DNA of 64,000 bases from Exiguobacterium aurantiacum (GCF_024362205.1 NZ_CP101462.1:2345001-2409000); one strand, 5' to 3'; counted from the first letter of the stretch, positions 8,894 through 19,108 are shown. Program-made: numbers and translations. Notes: a model not told the origin generated them from the sequence alone.

Positions 8894-9427
8894 GTAACGT
8901 GCTTCGTATTCGCGATACCATTCATCGACGAATGTTGGGTTGAACGGCCCTTTCCGTCCTCGAATCCAGTTAATAAGTTCTTGAACGTTCTGTTTCAAGA
9001 TTCGATCAATCGCTTTCGGATAATTCATCTCGCGACGATGCCGCTCATATTCATCCTCATCTAAAATCGTGTACGACATATCTGGGAACACCTTGATGTC
9101 CAAATCGTAATCGATGTACTTGATGGCACGTTCTGCCCCATCGAACGTTGTCGGCGAACCTAGATTACAGTAGTAGTAAATCCCATCTTCGCGAATCATG
9201 CAGATGACATTGAACCAAAACTCAGATGAAAAGTAGCAAATTGCCGGCTCACGTGTTCTCCATTGCCGGCCGTCTGACTCACTGACCATGATGCGGTCAT
9301 TGAATCCGATCATATCCGTTTTTGACGACTGAAGGACGAGCGTTTCTTCCCAAACGCGATGCAAAGTTCCGTTGTGCTTGTAGCTCTGTATCTCGATCTT
9401 GCTACCTGCTTTGGGAAATAAGCTCAT
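8885..9427 (-). CDS. ntdP: nucleoside tri-/diphosphatase, DUF402 (YgaC/NtdP)
   Basis: A 180-residue DUF402 protein that matches YgaC/SA1684-type nucleoside tri- and diphosphate hydrolases. Visible family marks are the [14 protein letters not shown] segment near residue 64, the acidic cluster [11 protein letters not shown] near 103-113 that binds divalent metal, and [10 protein letters not shown] near 122. Family members strip phosphates from nucleoside tri- and diphosphates and affect virulence in Staphylococcus aureus. AAGGAGGAGC stands before the ATG. The gene sits directly upstream of the ABC gene in the same order as ygaC-ygaD in B. subtilis. It ends in its own terminator. Confidence 0.88.
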   Translation of the reverse strand: MSLFPKAGSKIEIQSYKHNGTLHRVWEETLVLQSSKTDMIGFNDRIMVSESDGRQWRTREPAICYFSSEFWFNVICMIREDGIYYYCNLGSPTTFDGAERAIKYIDYDLDIKVFPDMSYTILDEDEYERHRREMNYPKAIDRILKQNVQELINWIRGRKGPFNPTFVDEWYREYEARYRR

Positions 9428-9516
9428 AAGCTCCTCCTTTCCGCTATGATGCTATACAATTCTCATATTTAATTATAGCGACTTTCAGAACCAATGAAAA
9501 AGGAAATCTCTTATTT

Positions 9517-9942
9517 TCACGAATTTAGTGTTTTTTGGAATGCCTCGGCTCGCGCTTTAAACATCGGTCGGAGCACGAAGTATTCGACGAGAACGGTCGG
9601 TACGTAACTATCGAACGTGACCTCATCGACCATGACGGCTTGCCTGTCCACTTGTTCGACGCGATGAACGTGACTGAAACGACGGAACGGGAACGGTAAC
9701 TTCACGCCTTGGTCACAAAAGGCACGGTCTCCAGCCAATGTGATGGCGCTGTTCCACGGCAATGAAATCGGGCCGACCCCGATGCGAAGCTGAACGACAT
9801 TTCCCTCGACCGAGGCCCCATCCCCAAGGAGCGTCACTTTCGGGAACGATGTCAGCTCTGATAACAGTGAAGCGTCTTGAAGCAACGTCCATAATGTGTC
9901 TACAGACGTGTCGTATGGAGTTCGTACGTCAAACTGTCTCAT
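9517..9942 (-). CDS. SRPBCC (START-like) family protein
   Basis: About 141 residues with the alternating strand pattern of the SRPBCC/polyketide-cyclase fold. The N-terminus has the usual 'VDTLWTLLQDASLLSELTS' helix, and later come 'VTLLGDGASVEGNVVQLRI' strands. Such proteins bind small hydrophobic ligands in a deep cavity; the ligand here is unknown. I start at ATG 9942, preceded by AGGTGCGAAAG. This overlaps the end of mutY by 14 bases, so the two genes are probably translationally coupled in one transcript. No link in function to MutY is evident. Confidence 0.75.
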   Translation of the reverse strand: MRQFDVRTPYDTSVDTLWTLLQDASLLSELTSFPKVTLLGDGASVEGNVVQLRIGVGPISLPWNSAITLAGDRAFCDQGVKLPFPFRRFSHVHRVEQVDRQAVMVDEVTFDSYVPTVLVEYFVLRPMFKARAEAFQKTLNS

Positions 9943-10963
9943 CTTTCGCACCTGCCATCTGCTCTAATTTTTGTTGGGCGACCGATACCGTCACCACATC
10001 GCGTGCTTCTTCGTCGAGCCAAGTCCACTCCCCTACCGGTAACGTCTCGACTTCATATAAGTCGATGTACCAGACGATATGGGAAAACACATGTTTCACT
10101 TGTCCAATATAGGTTCCGTTTAACTGTTCCCCCGTTCCGCGGTCTGTAAGCGGATATTGCCACATTCCAGCGAGAAGACCGGCATCCGGGCGTTTCACGT
10201 ATGCGGCCCGGCCGTCTTGACGACAGTAAAGCGCATCGTACATCTCGATTCGAGCCGCCCCTTTTTTCGTCTTGACTGGGAGTTCATCTTGGACGTTATG
10301 GGTATAAGCATAACAATCGTCTTGAACCGGGCAGAGCGAACACATCGGGTTTTTCGGCGTACATACCGTCGCCCCAAGCTCCATGACCCCTTCATTGAAA
10401 TCCGAGGCATGACTCGGGTCCATCAGTCGGCGGACGACTTGTTCGAATATTTTCCGCGTCTTCGGGATGGCGATGTCGTCATAGATGCCGAACTGACGGG
10501 ACATAACGCGCATGACGTTGCCATCGACGGCCGGTTCCGGCTGATTGTACGCAATCGACAGTACCGCCCCGGTCGTATACGGTCCGACGCCTTTCAGCTT
10601 TTCGAACCGCTCTTTTTCCTCAGGGACGACGCCGTCGTACACCGCAACGACTTCTCGCACGGCTTGGTGAAGGTTACGGACCCGTGAGTAATACCCGAGC
10701 CCTTCCCAATATTTGACGACCTCGTCGGGTTCAGCCGCTGCCAACGCTTCGATCGTCGGAAAGCGCTCCATGAAACGGTTGTAGTACGGGATGACCGTAT
10801 CGACACGCGTCTGTTGAAGCATGACTTCACTCACCCAGACACGATACGGATTTTTACGATGACGCCATGGCAAATCGCGCTTTTCACGATTGAACCATGT
10901 CACTAGATTTGTGTTAAACTCTTGAATATTATAATTTGTGAACAATTTATCAACATCGAGCAT
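9929..10963 (-). CDS. mutY: A/G-specific adenine glycosylase MutY
   Basis: A 344-residue base-excision repair enzyme that removes adenine mispaired with 8-oxoguanine. The catalytic Glu sits in SEVMLQQTR near residue 47. The helix-hairpin-helix is LKGVGPYTTGAV near 123, followed by the catalytic Asp in PAVDGNVMRV. The iron-sulfur cluster cysteines are spaced C-X6-C-X2-C-X5-C (CTPKNPMCSLCPVQDDC near 205). The C-terminal NUDIX-like domain recognises 8-oxoG. The start has GAGGGG seven bases upstream. It corresponds to yfhQ and is divergent from yfhP, exactly as in B. subtilis. Confidence 0.95.
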   Translation of the reverse strand: MLDVDKLFTNYNIQEFNTNLVTWFNREKRDLPWRHRKNPYRVWVSEVMLQQTRVDTVIPYYNRFMERFPTIEALAAAEPDEVVKYWEGLGYYSRVRNLHQAVREVVAVYDGVVPEEKERFEKLKGVGPYTTGAVLSIAYNQPEPAVDGNVMRVMSRQFGIYDDIAIPKTRKIFEQVVRRLMDPSHASDFNEGVMELGATVCTPKNPMCSLCPVQDDCYAYTHNVQDELPVKTKKGAARIEMYDALYCRQDGRAAYVKRPDAGLLAGMWQYPLTDRGTGEQLNGTYIGQVKHVFSHIVWYIDLYEVETLPVGEWTWLDEEARDVVTVSVAQQKLEQMAGAKDETV

Positions 10964-11050
10964 TTTATTTCCCCTCGTTTTAAAAATATTGTATGATGTA
11001 GTGGATTAAAATATGCGATTTTTCTACTTTTATGGAGGTGCTGAAGCACA

Positions 11051-12034
11051 TTGGATACTGCTACTCACATTGGGATGGGACTTGGTTTAAGTGCAATCGC
11101 GACCCTCAGCCCAGAGGTGTCAGGCGACGCACAAATGTTTCTAGCCATGACAGCGACGGCTCTCGTCGGCTCGCATGCTCCGGACTTTGACACGGTCTTC
11201 AAACTAAAAGGAAATAGCACGTATTTACGCCAGCACCGCGGTCGTTCACATGGAATCACCGCACTACTCGCTTGGCCGATCATCGTCAGCGCCGTCATCG
11301 GACTCGCGCTTGGCGTTAACCCCGCCTCATTATGGGTCATGGCACAAATCGCCGTATTGTTACACGTCACGGTCGACTTGTTCAACGCCTACGGGACGCA
11401 AGCCCTCCAACCGTTCTCGAAGAAATGGATTGGCTGGGGCGTCATCGGGACGTTCGATCCGTATTTGTTCTCTGCTTATTACGGGGCATATGTATTATGG
11501 CTTATCACAGGGGCGACTGTCCCGATTTTTGCACTGCTCATTGCGCTCGTGACCAGCTACTATGCGATTCAGTTCAAATTGCGTAACCGCGCCCTCGCCA
11601 CGGTCGCCCGTCACTTCGCTGGTGCACACGAACTGTTCATCTCGCCAGGTATCGGTTGGGATGACTGGCATGTCGCCGTCCGTTTCCGCGACGGATTAGG
11701 TGCCGTCAAAGTGAAAAAAGGGACGGTCATCGAATGCGGTCGTTTCCGAGACAAACCGATGCCAGGTGAAGATGACCTTCACTTCGTGGAAGCGCGTAAA
11801 AATGCGGATCTTCAATCGTTCCTCGAATTCTCGAAGATTCACACGTATACGGTCACACGCCACAATGGGATGATCGAGTATCGCTTCACGAACTTGCGTT
11901 ATTTCGCGAAAGATATCTATCCGTTCGTCGCCGTCGTCATCGTCGACGAAGAATCGAATGAAGTGTTGTCTTCATTCACTGGCTGGGTGTTCAGTGAAGA
12001 GAGCCTGCAAAAGAAATTGGCCTACGAACAGTAA
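11051..12034 (+). CDS. yfhP: YfhP-type membrane protein (DUF457, putative metal-dependent hydrolase)
   Basis: A 327-residue protein: an N-terminal membrane half with four to five helices (about 20-185) and a soluble C-terminal half. It begins MDTATHIGMGLGLS, and contains HAPDFDTV near residue 38 and RQHRGRSHG near 60. These are the His/Asp motifs of the DUF457/YdjM family of putative inner-membrane metal-dependent hydrolases. The start is TTG, ten bases after GGAGGTG. B. subtilis YfhP has been linked to control of yfhO/glycolipid-type functions only loosely, so I leave its role open. It is divergent from mutY and shares a convergent terminator with the YceI gene. Confidence 0.85.
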   Translation: MDTATHIGMGLGLSAIATLSPEVSGDAQMFLAMTATALVGSHAPDFDTVFKLKGNSTYLRQHRGRSHGITALLAWPIIVSAVIGLALGVNPASLWVMAQIAVLLHVTVDLFNAYGTQALQPFSKKWIGWGVIGTFDPYLFSAYYGAYVLWLITGATVPIFALLIALVTSYYAIQFKLRNRALATVARHFAGAHELFISPGIGWDDWHVAVRFRDGLGAVKVKKGTVIECGRFRDKPMPGEDDLHFVEARKNADLQSFLEFSKIHTYTVTRHNGMIEYRFTNLRYFAKDIYPFVAVVIVDEESNEVLSSFTGWVFSEESLQKKLAYEQ

Positions 12035-12062
12035 AAAGTCGCTCACAGGAGCGACTTTTTTT
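12033..12062. terminator. convergent terminator yfhP / YceI gene
   Basis: Stem AAAAAGTCGCT/AGCGACTTTTT with a six-base loop, ending in T7 on the plus strand. Confidence 0.85.
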
Positions 12063-12594
12063 ATGCCTCTGACTCCGTGAACTGGAGCTCGAAGTCGAAT
12101 TTAACTTTTTTATCGACGAGCACACCGCCCGCTTCGAGCGCCTGGTTCCATGTCAATCCGTAATCTTCCCGGTTGATCGACCCGTCCCCGGTAAAGGCGT
12201 GTTTCAAGTTGCCCCACGGATCTTTCGCACTTCCCTCATATTCGACTTCGAACGTCTCTTCTCGGGTCGTCCCGCGAATCGTCAAATTCCCGGTCAGTTC
12301 GAATTCACCGCCACCTTTTGAACGGAACGATGTCGACTCGAACACGATGTCCTCGTGCTGCTCCACATCGAAGAAGTCTCCGGACCGTAAATGGTTGTCA
12401 CGGTCACTGTTGTTCGTATCGATTGATGCCGCCTTAATCGTCACGTTCACCCGTGCGTTCGCGAGGTCGTCCGGTTGCCCATTCGCCTCGACGTGAAAGT
12501 CTTTGAACTCCCCTTTTACTTTCGAAATCATCATATGCTTGACCGTAAAGTTGATAGTACTGTGCGCTGGGTCGACTTGATATGTTTTTGCCAT
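12061..12594 (-). CDS. YceI-family lipocalin-like protein
   Basis: About 177 residues covering one YceI domain, an antiparallel beta barrel that binds polyisoprenoid or other amphiphilic ligands. Family phrases are VDPAHSTINFTVKHMMISKVKG at the N-terminus and LTIRGTTREETFEVEY near residue 110. There is no signal peptide, unlike the periplasmic E. coli protein, so this is a cytoplasmic version. I start at ATG 12594 behind AAGGAG (11 bases); the GTG at 12606 would touch the ribosome site. It is monocistronic, with an upstream gap shared with the aldehyde dehydrogenase. Confidence 0.88.
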   Translation of the reverse strand: MAKTYQVDPAHSTINFTVKHMMISKVKGEFKDFHVEANGQPDDLANARVNVTIKAASIDTNNSDRDNHLRSGDFFDVEQHEDIVFESTSFRSKGGGEFELTGNLTIRGTTREETFEVEYEGSAKDPWGNLKHAFTGDGSINREDYGLTWNQALEAGGVLVDKKVKFDFELQFTESEA

Positions 12595-12747
12595 GAATCC
12601 GTCCACTCCTTCGATTTGAGATTGAATCTAATATGATGTTTACCACAAATCTTGACTTCAAAACATTTTAATTCAAATGTGACAAATTATTGTCGAAAAA
12701 TTTTGACTTTTATCACACCTACCCGTTACGATGGAAAAAGGGAGCTG

Positions 12748-12778
12748 TTGACTTACAGTGAAATGTAAGCGCATACAT
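12748..12778 (+). promoter_or_regulatory. cre-like (CcpA) site and -35 element upstream of aldehyde dehydrogenase
   Basis: ATGTAAGCGCATACA at 12763-12777 fits the consensus WTGNAANCGNWNNCW at every defined position. It begins nine bases after a TTGACT -35 hexamer (12748-12753), so it would overlap the spacer and -10 region. This predicts carbon-catabolite repression of the two downstream genes. The -10 element itself is poor. Confidence 0.6.
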
Positions 12779-12815
12779 AGAGTCCCTATACTTTACGGAA
12801 AAGGGAGGAACGACC

Positions 12816-14336
12816 ATGATTTATGAAGTCCCAAACTCGACAGGCACGAAAGTTCATTTTAAAGACCGCTATGAGAACTACATCAACGGAAAGTGGACCG
12901 CGCCTGCAGGGGGAGAATATTTTGAGAACACCTCTCCGGTAAATGGTAAAGTTTTATGCGAAGTCGCCCGCTCGACGAAAGAAGATATCGAGCTCGCCTT
13001 GGATTCGGCCCATGCCGCCAAAGACGCATGGGGCAAAACGTCGGTCACCGAACGTTCTGTCATTTTAAATAAAATCGCCGATCGTATGGAAGCGAACCTT
13101 GAGATGCTCGCTTACGCCGAGACGTGGGAGAACGGGAAAGCCGTCCGTGAGACGCTCAACGCCGATCTTCCGCTCGCCATCGACCATTTCCGCTATTTCG
13201 CAGGCGTCATTCGGTCGCAGGAAGGCGGCATCAGTGAACTCGATCAAGATACGGTCGCCTATCACTTCACCGAGCCGCTCGGTGTCGTGGCCCAAATCAT
13301 CCCTTGGAACTTCCCGATCTTGATGGCGGTCTGGAAAGTCGCACCGGCCCTCGCTGCCGGGAACTGTATCGTATTGAAACCCGCTGAACAGACGCCGGCT
13401 TCTATCATGGTGCTCATGGAACTGATTGAAGACTTGCTTCCGCCAGGCGTGTTGAATATCGTTAACGGATTCGGACTCGAGGCCGGCAAACCGCTCGCGT
13501 CGAGCGACCGAGTCGACAAAGTCGCCTTCACGGGTGAGACGACGACAGGTCGACTCATCATGCAATACGCCTCACAAAACATTATCCCGGTTACGCTCGA
13601 ACTCGGTGGGAAGTCACCGAACATCTTCTTCGCGGACATCATGGATGCGGACGATGATTTCTTTGACAAGTCGATTGAAGGACTCGTCATGTTCGCCTTG
13701 AACCAAGGCGAGGTATGCACGTGCCCATCGCGCGCGCTCATCCACGAATCGATTTATGAGCCGTTCATGGAACGGGTGCTTGAACGGGTCAAAGCGATCA
13801 AGCTCGGCAACCCGCTCGACCCTGACGTCATGATGGGTGCCCAAGCATCAAATGAGCAGATGGAAAAAATCTTGTCGTACTTGGAAATCGGAAAGTCGGA
13901 AGGCGCGGAATGCCTCATCGGCGGTGAGCGCAATATGATGGACGGCGAACTCGCCGACGGCTATTATGTGCAGCCGACTATCTTCAAAGGCCATAACAAG
14001 ATGCGCATCTTCCAAGAAGAGATCTTCGGACCGGTCTTATCAGTGACGACGTTCAAAGACGACGCCGAGGCGCTCGCCATCGCGAACGACACGTTATACG
14101 GTCTCGGTGCCGGCGTTTGGACTCGTGACATGAACCGCGCCTATCGTTTCGGCCGCGAGATTCAAGCAGGTCGCGTCTGGATCAACTGCTATCATCAATA
14201 CCCGGCCCATGCCGCGTTCGGCGGATACAAGATGTCTGGGATTGGCCGCGAGAACCATAAGATGATGCTCAACCATTATCAACGGACGAAAAACATGCTC
14301 GTCAGCTATAGCGAACAAAAACTCGGGTTCTTCTGA
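12816..14336 (+). CDS. NAD(P)-dependent aldehyde dehydrogenase (AldB/ExaC type)
   Basis: A 506-residue enzyme that oxidises aldehydes to acids. The catalytic Cys is in [11 protein letters not shown] near residue 300 and the general base Glu in LELGGKSPN near 264. The Rossmann segments FTGETTTGR and PWNFPILM are clear. The CxC form of the catalytic loop and a following DUF779 gene are typical of AldB/ExaC acetaldehyde dehydrogenases, which act on acetaldehyde from ethanol or acetoin metabolism. The start has GGGAGG before the ATG. An upstream cre-like site suggests repression by CcpA when preferred sugars are present (inference). Confidence 0.92.
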   Translation: MIYEVPNSTGTKVHFKDRYENYINGKWTAPAGGEYFENTSPVNGKVLCEVARSTKEDIELALDSAHAAKDAWGKTSVTERSVILNKIADRMEANLEMLAYAETWENGKAVRETLNADLPLAIDHFRYFAGVIRSQEGGISELDQDTVAYHFTEPLGVVAQIIPWNFPILMAVWKVAPALAAGNCIVLKPAEQTPASIMVLMELIEDLLPPGVLNIVNGFGLEAGKPLASSDRVDKVAFTGETTTGRLIMQYASQNIIPVTLELGGKSPNIFFADIMDADDDFFDKSIEGLVMFALNQGEVCTCPSRALIHESIYEPFMERVLERVKAIKLGNPLDPDVMMGAQASNEQMEKILSYLEIGKSEGAECLIGGERNMMDGELADGYYVQPTIFKGHNKMRIFQEEIFGPVLSVTTFKDDAEALAIANDTLYGLGAGVWTRDMNRAYRFGREIQAGRVWINCYHQYPAHAAFGGYKMSGIGRENHKMMLNHYQRTKNMLVSYSEQKLGFF

Positions 14337-14337
14337 G

Positions 14338-14697
14338 ATGGTGAACCGCGTCGAGGCCACCCCCGCCACGCTCGCGCTCCTCGAACAGCTGAAACGAAAA
14401 CATGGACCGCTCTTGTTTCACCAGTCGGGCGGTTGTTGTGACGGGAGTTCCCCGATGTGTTTCCCGCAAGGCGAGTTCATGATTGGAGATCATGACGTCC
14501 TGCTCGGCGAAATCGGCGGTTGTCCGTTCTATATGCACGAGAAGCAATACGACTACTGGAAGCACACTCAGCTCATCATCGACGTCGTCGAGGGCAGAGG
14601 CGGTATGTTCTCGGTCGAGGGCGTCGAAGGAAAACGGTTTTTGAGCCGTTCCCGTGTGTTCACGGATGAGGAACGGGCCGAGTTGCAACAGAGCTGA
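14338..14697 (+). CDS. DUF779 protein, aldehyde dehydrogenase partner
   Basis: A 119-residue DUF779 protein. It carries the conserved cysteine-rich core QSGGCCDGSSPMC at about residues 28-40 and the GCPFYMHEKQYDYW block near 61. The ATG follows the dehydrogenase stop after one base, so the two are translationally coupled. DUF779 genes are regularly adjacent to AldB-type dehydrogenases across bacteria; the cysteines might bind metal or assist the enzyme, but the role is not established. There is no signal peptide. Confidence 0.9.
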   Translation: MVNRVEATPATLALLEQLKRKHGPLLFHQSGGCCDGSSPMCFPQGEFMIGDHDVLLGEIGGCPFYMHEKQYDYWKHTQLIIDVVEGRGGMFSVEGVEGKRFLSRSRVFTDEERAELQQS

Positions 14698-14714
14698 ATG
14701 TCTATGCTATAAAC

Positions 14715-14747
14715 AAAAGTCCCGCTCACGGTGAGCGGGACTCCTTT
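14715..14747. terminator. convergent terminator DUF779 / potD
   Basis: Stem AGTCCCGCTCA/TGAGCGGGACT with a three-base loop, A-rich left and T-rich right. Confidence 0.85.
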
Positions 14748-15817
14748 TATTTACTCTGCATTTTGAAGCGCAAGTATAGTTCGTTATAATACGCGTTCAT
14801 GCGCTTGCCTAAGTTCTCATACACTTCGAGCTCATCCGTCACGTCTTTCGACGGATAGAAACGTTCGTCTGACGTCACTTCTTCATCCAAGAATTCAAGC
14901 GCCGCTTCGTTCGGCGTCGAATAGCCGACGTAATCGGTGTTACGGGCCGCGATTTCCGCGTCGAGCATGAAGTCGATGAACTGGTGCGCGCCTTCGACGT
15001 TTTTCGATGTGTTCGGAATGACGAGGTTGTCGAACCAGAGATTCGTCCCTTCTTCCGGGATGACATACGTCAACTCTTCGTTCTCGTACATAATCTCGGA
15101 AGCGTCACCTGACCAGACGACGGCCGCGGCCGCTTCACGATTGGCCATGAGCATCTTGATTTCATCGCCGACGATCGCTTTAATGTTCGGCCAGAGTGTC
15201 TCGAGCTTCTTCTCCGCCTCGAGCAACTCGTCCTTGTCGGTCGTATTGAGCGAGTAACCGAGTGAGTTAAGGCCGAAGCCCATCACCTCACGGGTCCCGT
15301 CTGCGAGCAAGATGTCATTCTCGAGCGGCATGTCCCAAAGATCGTTCCACGACGTGATGTCGCCGTCGACGAGTTCAGGGTTATACACGATGCCGACCGT
15401 TCCCCAAAAGTAAGGGACCGAATATGTGTTACCCGGATCGAACGACTTGTCGAGGAAACGTGGGTCAATGTTATCAAAGTTCTCAAGCTTGTCGTAGTCG
15501 ATCGGCAAGAGCAGGTCCTCTTCAATCATTTTACTGATAGCGTAATCCGACGGAACGGCGATGTCGAACGCCGTCCCGCCTTGCTCGATTTTCGTGAGCA
15601 TCGCCTCGTTCGAGTCGAACGTCTGGTAGATGACCTTCAAGCCCGTCTCTTCCTCGAACTCGCCAATCAAATCTTCATCGATATAGTCGCCCCAGTTGTA
15701 GACGACGAGCGTGTTATCGCCGCCGAACCCTTGCGCCAAATTGATTTGGTACACCCAGAGCAAGAGGCCGAAACTGACGAGGACCGGCACCGTCAACATG
15801 ATGACCAATTTTTTCAT
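14747..15817 (-). CDS. potD: spermidine/putrescine-binding protein PotD
   Basis: A 356-residue extracellular substrate-binding protein for the polyamine ABC importer. A hydrophobic N-terminal segment (about 4-24) is followed by NTLVVYNWGDYIDEDLIGEFEEETG, the typical PotD/PotF opening. Further family marks are SDYAISKMIEED near 90 and VVWSGDASEIMYENE near 225. No lipobox cysteine is visible, so the protein is probably held by an uncleaved N-terminal helix or released by signal peptidase. The start overlaps the potC stop (ATGA). It is last in the puuR-like - potA - potB - potC - potD operon. Confidence 0.93.
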   Translation of the reverse strand: MKKLVIMLTVPVLVSFGLLLWVYQINLAQGFGGDNTLVVYNWGDYIDEDLIGEFEEETGLKVIYQTFDSNEAMLTKIEQGGTAFDIAVPSDYAISKMIEEDLLLPIDYDKLENFDNIDPRFLDKSFDPGNTYSVPYFWGTVGIVYNPELVDGDITSWNDLWDMPLENDILLADGTREVMGFGLNSLGYSLNTTDKDELLEAEKKLETLWPNIKAIVGDEIKMLMANREAAAAVVWSGDASEIMYENEELTYVIPEEGTNLWFDNLVIPNTSKNVEGAHQFIDFMLDAEIAARNTDYVGYSTPNEAALEFLDEEVTSDERFYPSKDVTDELEVYENLGKRMNAYYNELYLRFKMQSK

Positions 15818-16614
15818 CGTCTTACCTCCTTCGCTTTCGCCCCACGTTGGGCGAGCACGTAATACCCGAGGACGAGAATGAGTGTGAACAAGAACAAGAT
15901 CGCTGACAAGGCATTGATTTCAAGCGAGATGCCTTGGCGGGCCCGTGAGTAGACTTCGACGGCGAGTGTCGTGAAGCCGTTCCCGGTCACGAAGAACGTG
16001 ACGGCAAAGTCATCGAGCGAATACGTGAGCGCCGTGAAGAATCCGGCAAAAATACCTGGCGTGATGTACGGCAAGATGACTTTCGTCAACACGTCCCACG
16101 TGCTCGCCCCGAGGTCACGCGACGCATCGATGAGCGTCGGACTCATCTCTTGTAGCTTCGGCAAGACCAAGATGACGACGATCGGCACCGAGAAGGCGAT
16201 GTGCGCCAACAGCACCGAGTAGAAACCGAGTTGAATCCCGAGCATCGTGAACAAGATGAGGAACGACGCCCCGATGATGACGTCCGGGCTGACAATCAAC
16301 ACGTTGTTGAGCGACAAGAGTGACGTCTTCGTGAAGCGTTGTCTCGCCGTATAGATGGCGAGCGCCCCGATGACACCGAGCACGGTCGAGATCGTCGCCG
16401 ACAACAAGGCGATGACGATCGTGTTCAAGACAATGACGAGCAGGCGCGTGTCGGTAAAGAGCGACTTGTACCAATCGAGCGTGAAACCTTCAAAGTTACT
16501 CATCGTCCCGCCGCTGTTGAACGAGTAGACGACCAAGTAAAGAATTGGTGCGTAGAGGATGAAGAACACGACCAGCAAATACAGGTTGGCTAATTTAAAT
16601 TTTTTCGGTTTCAT
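15814..16614 (-). CDS. potC: spermidine/putrescine permease PotC
   Basis: A 266-residue permease with six hydrophobic helices and the EAA-type coupling loop [20 protein letters not shown] near residue 170. It pairs with PotB to form the membrane channel. It overlaps potB upstream and potD downstream by four bases each, so translation is coupled. Confidence 0.93.
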   Translation of the reverse strand: MKPKKFKLANLYLLVVFFILYAPILYLVVYSFNSGGTMSNFEGFTLDWYKSLFTDTRLLVIVLNTIVIALLSATISTVLGVIGALAIYTARQRFTKTSLLSLNNVLIVSPDVIIGASFLILFTMLGIQLGFYSVLLAHIAFSVPIVVILVLPKLQEMSPTLIDASRDLGASTWDVLTKVILPYITPGIFAGFFTALTYSLDDFAVTFFVTGNGFTTLAVEVYSRARQGISLEINALSAILFLFTLILVLGYYVLAQRGAKAKEVRR

Positions 16615-17432
16615 CGACGCACCGCTCCTTTCGCGCCCCAGTCACGTGTGATGACCATGACGAGGACCATCGCCAAAATCAAGAACACGGCAATCGTTGA
16701 GCCCATGCCCCAGTTTTGCGTGACGAGGAATTGTTGTTCAATCGCCGTCCCGAGCGTGATGACGCGGTTCCCCGCAATCAGTCGAGTAATCATGAAGAGC
16801 GACAACGCCGGAATGAAGACGATTTGAATCCCTGACTTCACACCGTCAAGCGTGAGCGGGAAGATGACCCGGCGGAACGTCGTCCAGTTCGAGGCCCCGA
16901 GATCGCGCGACGCATAGACGAGCGACGGCGGGAGTTTCTCGATCGCGTTATAGATTGGCAAGATCATGAACGGGATGAAGATGTACACCGAGACGAACAC
17001 GAAACTGAAGTCCGTGAACAAAATCTGTTGCGTCCCGATGCCAATCGCCTCTAAAAACTGGTTCGTGATGCCGTATGTCCCGAAAATGCCGAGGAATGCA
17101 TAGGCTTTGAGCAATAAGTTGATCCATGATGGCAAAATGATGAGCAACAACCAAAGTTGCTTATGCTTCGTCTTCGTCAATAAATAAGCGGTCGGATACC
17201 CGATCAAAAGCGAGAAGAACGTAATCAAGAACGCATACCAGAAGGACGATAACGTCATCGTCAAATACGTCGACGTGAAGAACATCTGATAGTTCTCTAA
17301 GCTCAAGTTGCCTTCGATATCAAAGAACGAGTAGTAGACGACGAGCAGGAGCGGCGCGATGACGAACAGCGCGATCCATAACCAATACGTCGTCAAATAG
17401 ACCGTCTTCGCGGTTTGACTAGTTTGATTCAT
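16611..17432 (-). CDS. potB: spermidine/putrescine permease PotB
   Basis: About 273 residues, six helices, EAA loop [20 protein letters not shown] near residue 180. I start at ATG 17432, which has GAGGAGGT just before it; the frame is open to 17447. The start lies inside the last codons of potA (14-base overlap), and the end overlaps potC. Together these point to one tightly coupled polyamine-import transcript. Confidence 0.92.
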   Translation of the reverse strand: MNQTSQTAKTVYLTTYWLWIALFVIAPLLLVVYYSFFDIEGNLSLENYQMFFTSTYLTMTLSSFWYAFLITFFSLLIGYPTAYLLTKTKHKQLWLLLIILPSWINLLLKAYAFLGIFGTYGITNQFLEAIGIGTQQILFTDFSFVFVSVYIFIPFMILPIYNAIEKLPPSLVYASRDLGASNWTTFRRVIFPLTLDGVKSGIQIVFIPALSLFMITRLIAGNRVITLGTAIEQQFLVTQNWGMGSTIAVFLILAMVLVMVITRDWGAKGAVRR

Positions 17433-18525
17433 GAGCGACCTCCTCATAGGACTCGAGACGACGGTCGAACTCTTCCTCCGTCTCTCCTAAACGCATGACG
17501 TGAATCGCCTCGTCTTCGAACGTGAGTCCAATTTTCGAACCGACGACCGATTTTTTCGTCGAATGGACGAGCCATTCGTTGCCTTCTTGGTCATAGCAGC
17601 AAATCTCATAGTGGACGCCTCGGAACAGTTGCGAATCGACGTCGACGACGAGTTTCGCCGATTCGACCGACGTCATCTCCAAATCTTCCGGACGGATGAT
17701 GACTTCAACTTTCTCGTTGCGGTCAAACCCTTGGTCGACGCAATCGAACGTCTTCCCGGCGAACGTGACGACGTTGTCCTCTGGCATAACACCCGGTACG
17801 ATGTTCGATTCTCCGATGAAATCGGCGACGAAACGGTTGATTGGCTCGTCGTAAATATCGGTCGGCGTCCCACTTTGGACGACCTTCCCGTTATTCATGA
17901 CGAAGATCTCATCCGACATCGCGAGCGCTTCTTCCTGGTCGTGCGTGACAAAGATGAACGTGATGCCGAGACGCTGTTGCAATTCGCGGAGCTCATATTG
18001 CATCTCCGTCCGGAGTTTCAAATCGAGCGCCGAGAGCGGCTCATCGAGCAAGATGACTTCCGGTTCGTTGACGATGGCACGGGCGATGGCCACACGCTGG
18101 CGTTGTCCGCCTGACATCTCATCGATTTCACGTGACTCGTAACCTTGCAAGTTGACGAATTTGAGCGCCTGTTCGACTTTCGTCTTCACATCCGCTTCTT
18201 TCATCTTTTTGATGCGCAGCCCGAACGCGACGTTCTCGAACACGTTCAAGTGCGGGAAGAGCGCATAGTCTTGGAACACGGTGTTCACTTGACGTTTGTT
18301 CGCCGGGACGTCGTTGATGCGCTTCCCATTGAACTGGATATCGCCTGCTGATGCGTCCGTGAAGCCGGCGATCAATCGTAAAATTGTCGTCTTCCCGCAT
18401 CCAGACGGCCCGAGCAACGTGTAGAACTTCCCTTTCTCAATCTCGAAGCTGATGTTTTCTAAGACGACCGTGTCGTCGTAGCGCTTCGACACGTTGTCAA
18501 AGCGAATAATCGTTTCTGGGTTCAT
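17419..18525 (-). CDS. potA: spermidine/putrescine ABC ATPase PotA
   Basis: A 368-residue ATPase that powers the importer. Walker A is GPSGCGKTT (about 39-47), the signature MSGGQRQR lies near 138 and Walker [13 protein letters not shown] near 158. The C-terminal TOBE-like regulatory domain runs from about 240. The ATG follows GGAGG. The regulator gene ends 13 bases upstream, so the regulator and transporter form one operon. Confidence 0.94.
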   Translation of the reverse strand: MNPETIIRFDNVSKRYDDTVVLENISFEIEKGKFYTLLGPSGCGKTTILRLIAGFTDASAGDIQFNGKRINDVPANKRQVNTVFQDYALFPHLNVFENVAFGLRIKKMKEADVKTKVEQALKFVNLQGYESREIDEMSGGQRQRVAIARAIVNEPEVILLDEPLSALDLKLRTEMQYELRELQQRLGITFIFVTHDQEEALAMSDEIFVMNNGKVVQSGTPTDIYDEPINRFVADFIGESNIVPGVMPEDNVVTFAGKTFDCVDQGFDRNEKVEVIIRPEDLEMTSVESAKLVVDVDSQLFRGVHYEICCYDQEGNEWLVHSTKKSVVGSKIGLTFEDEAIHVMRLGETEEEFDRRLESYEEVAHESN

Positions 18526-18538
18526 TTCAGTTCCTCCC

Positions 18539-19078
18539 TTATAAATATGAATGGGTCGCGACGATTAAACATTCACTCTCGCCGTCATAGTCATTGACGA
18601 GTTGATGCGAATCGGAGGCGACATAATATAACGTTTCTCCGGCTTTTGCGAAGTACGTGTGATGGCCGAGCTTGAGGGCAACCCGCCCTGACAAAACGTA
18701 GACGAACGTCTCGGAACGGGAAGGCTCGTAACGCTTGAATTCCCCATGTTTAGAGAATCTCAGCAAAATCGGCTCCATCTCTTTTTCGTTCGATTCCGGG
18801 ATGAGCCACTCGGTCCGGTATTTTCGTTCCTCATCGGCATACACGGTCCGGTCGTCTGCGGTATAGCTCACTTTTTGAAACATCTCTTCATCGAAGAACT
18901 CTTTCGGCGAGCAACCGAGCACTTCTAACAAGTCGAATAGCGTCTCAAGCGAAGGTGAACTCAAATCACGCTCGATTTGAGAGATATAGCCTTTACTCAA
19001 ATCCGTGCGCTCGGCCAACTCTTCTTGCGTCAACCCTTTCTTGACGCGGAGCCGTTTGATTTTTTGACCGACGTCCAA
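18539..19078 (-). CDS. XRE-cupin regulator of the polyamine operon (PuuR-like)
   Basis: A 179-residue regulator: N-terminal helix-turn-helix ([21 protein letters not shown], about 17-37) and C-terminal cupin domain (about 100-175), the PuuR architecture. In E. coli PuuR represses putrescine use and responds to putrescine. Placement as first gene of the pot operon suggests it senses cytoplasmic polyamine and represses uptake (inference). The start is TTG, seven bases after GGAGGGG. Upstream, the arms TTTAGT and ACTAAA form an inverted repeat with 14 bases between them (about 19109-19134), a possible operator. Confidence 0.88.
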   Translation of the reverse strand: MDVGQKIKRLRVKKGLTQEELAERTDLSKGYISQIERDLSSPSLETLFDLLEVLGCSPKEFFDEEMFQKVSYTADDRTVYADEERKYRTEWLIPESNEKEMEPILLRFSKHGEFKRYEPSRSETFVYVLSGRVALKLGHHTYFAKAGETLYYVASDSHQLVNDYDGESECLIVATHSYL

Positions 19079-19108
19079 GTGAAAACCCCTCCTTTCGGCT
19101 TTGAATCA

